The translations under genes were made by a program, and so were the position numbers. A stretch of 14,168 bases of DNA, from positions 1 through 14,168 of the forward strand of contig CALDFY010000299.1 of the NCBI GenBank assembly GCA_937942115.1. Direction: 5' to 3'. Below are positions 13,237 to 14,168 of this stretch, in pieces. The DNA is from an uncultured Anaerolineae bacterium. Its GTDB lineage: Bacteria > Chloroflexota > Anaerolineae > B4-G1 > DUEL01. The notes under the pieces were generated by a model that worked only from the letters and a program-made list of their open reading frames with translations, was not told the origin of the DNA and did no database searches. Positions within the stretch are counted from its first letter, which is position 1; every line of letters starts with the position of its first letter.

Positions 13237-14139
13237 TTACATCTCCACCCCCGCCATCCGCCAGCGCAGTCGCTCCAGTTGGGTCCGGGTCCAGACCGCC
13301 GCCAGGATCAGGACGTGGACCGGCCAGGGGGTGTGGGCAGCGTAGTGTTTGCGGTAGAAGTACTCCATCGCCCGCCAGAACTCCACCTGCGCGCGGGGGT
13401 TACGGGTGCTGGCGGCCCGCTTGATGTGCAGAACCGTCACCTCCGGGTTGTAGTAGACTTTCCACCCCGCCGCCTTGATGCGGTAGCACCAATCCAGGTC
13501 CTCCCCGTACATAAAGAACCCCTCATCCAGCAGGCCCACCTGCGCGATGGCCTCCCGGCGCACCATCATAAAGGCCCCCACCACCGCATCTACTTCCGCC
13601 ATCTGGTCCGGGTCCAGGTAGGTGAGGTTGTAGCGCCCGAAGCGCCGGCTGCGGGGAAAGAGGCGCGCCAGGCCGGAGAAGCGATAGAATGAGACCTCCG
13701 GCGAGGGAAAGGAGCGGCGACAGGCCAGGTCCAGGGAGCCGTCCTGCCGCACCAGTTTGGGCCCGGCGACGCCAGCCTCCGGATGCCCGTCCAGAAAGGC
13801 CAGCATGGTCGCCAGCGCGTCGGGCGGGAGTTCGGTATCCGGGTTGAGGAGCAAGGCAAACCGGGGCGCGTCGGCGCCGTCTGGAAACCCCAGCAGGCGC
13901 AGCCCCTGGTTGTTGGCCGCCGGATACCCCCGGTTATCCGGGTTGAGAATCCGGCGAACCTGGGGGAACTCCGCCGCTAACATCTCTCCGCTTCCATCAG
14001 TGGAGCCGTTGTCCACCACGCAGACCTCAAAGGTGAAGTCCCCCCGGCTGGCGTAGACAGTGCGCAGACACGCCCGCAGCAGGTCGCGGGTGTTGTAGTT
14101 GACGATGACGATGCCCAGGTCACAGGGTGTTGACGCCAC
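13237..14139 (-). CDS. Family 2 glycosyltransferase (rhamnosyltransferase-like)
   Basis: This 300-residue cytoplasmic or membrane-associated enzyme adds a sugar from a nucleotide donor to a growing polysaccharide or glycolipid. Motifs are VIVNYNTRDLL (start of the GT-A fold), VVDNGSTDGS (41-50), LLLNPDTELPPDAL (donor and metal binding) and GEDLDWCYRIKAAGWKVYY, the acceptor/catalytic ED block. The start is GTG at 14139: an in-frame TAG at 14161-14163 leaves no ATG, and ACGGAG lies about 9 bases upstream. A hydrophobic stretch near the C-terminus (VHVLILAAVW) may touch the membrane. It is the first gene of the unit seen in the window and ends one base before the PIN toxin. Donor and acceptor sugars are not readable. 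Confidence 0.92.
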   Translation of the reverse strand: MASTPCDLGIVIVNYNTRDLLRACLRTVYASRGDFTFEVCVVDNGSTDGSGEMLAAEFPQVRRILNPDNRGYPAANNQGLRLLGFPDGADAPRFALLLNPDTELPPDALATMLAFLDGHPEAGVAGPKLVRQDGSLDLACRRSFPSPEVSFYRFSGLARLFPRSRRFGRYNLTYLDPDQMAEVDAVVGAFMMVRREAIAQVGLLDEGFFMYGEDLDWCYRIKAAGWKVYYNPEVTVLHIKRAASTRNPRAQVEFWRAMEYFYRKHYAAHTPWPVHVLILAAVWTRTQLERLRWRMAGVEM

Positions 14140-14168
14140 TCCGCTTCGCTCCGTGGCTGACTACGAAC

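Overview
The window is GC-rich and shows traits common in Chloroflexota (Anaerolineae-like): a secreted TIM-barrel protein with a Pro/Thr linker (TPTPSPTPTP type), a membrane H+-pyrophosphatase, a tungstate-type ABC ATPase and C-rich palindromic intergenic repeats. The phylum is inferred from this gene content, not from a marker phylogeny. I found no rRNA, tRNA, CRISPR array or recognisable transposase gene.

Layout. (1) 1-4600, minus strand: a mraZ-rsmH pair with a clear sigma70-type promoter and phased MraZ-like boxes. It is followed after 63 bases by a large secreted RHS/YD-repeat protein that runs off the left edge. No ftsL, ftsI or mur gene follows rsmH, so the usual division and cell-wall gene order is broken here. 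(2) 4600-5234: a gene-free stretch holding a MITE-like element of about 251 bp (near-perfect terminal inverted repeats, an 11-bp flanking direct repeat, a chain of internal hairpins) and several C-rich palindromes. (3) 5235-6821, plus strand: an exported glycoside-hydrolase-like protein whose expected acid/base motif is altered. (4) 6872-9374, minus strand: a complete H+-pyrophosphatase transcription unit with a visible promoter and terminator. The terminator U-tract is encoded by the lysine codons at the end of the convergent gene. (5) 9400-9560: an intergenic palindrome cluster. One member is a diverged copy of a palindrome at 4986, differing by a pair-preserving double substitution. (6) 9646-10719, plus strand: a WtpC/ModC-type ATPase without its permease or binding protein nearby. 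(7) 10767-14139, minus strand: a tightly packed unit with a family 2 glycosyltransferase, a PIN-domain toxin, a UPF0175 antitoxin, a second antitoxin-like protein, and a polyprenyl-phosphate sugar-phosphotransferase that primes exopolysaccharide synthesis.

How the genes work together. The last unit joins surface-polysaccharide assembly (priming transferase plus glycosyltransferase) to a toxin-antitoxin module through 1-base gaps and overlaps, including an ATGA stop/start overlap at the priming enzyme. mraZ and rsmH would form a self-controlled unit. The RHS protein and the hydrolase-like protein both look exported, so much of the window concerns the cell surface. The most unusual points are the toxin-antitoxin module inside the polysaccharide unit, the MITE-like element with serial hairpins, the covarying palindromes, the 10-bp phased boxes over the mraZ promoter, and the altered active-site motif in the hydrolase-like protein.
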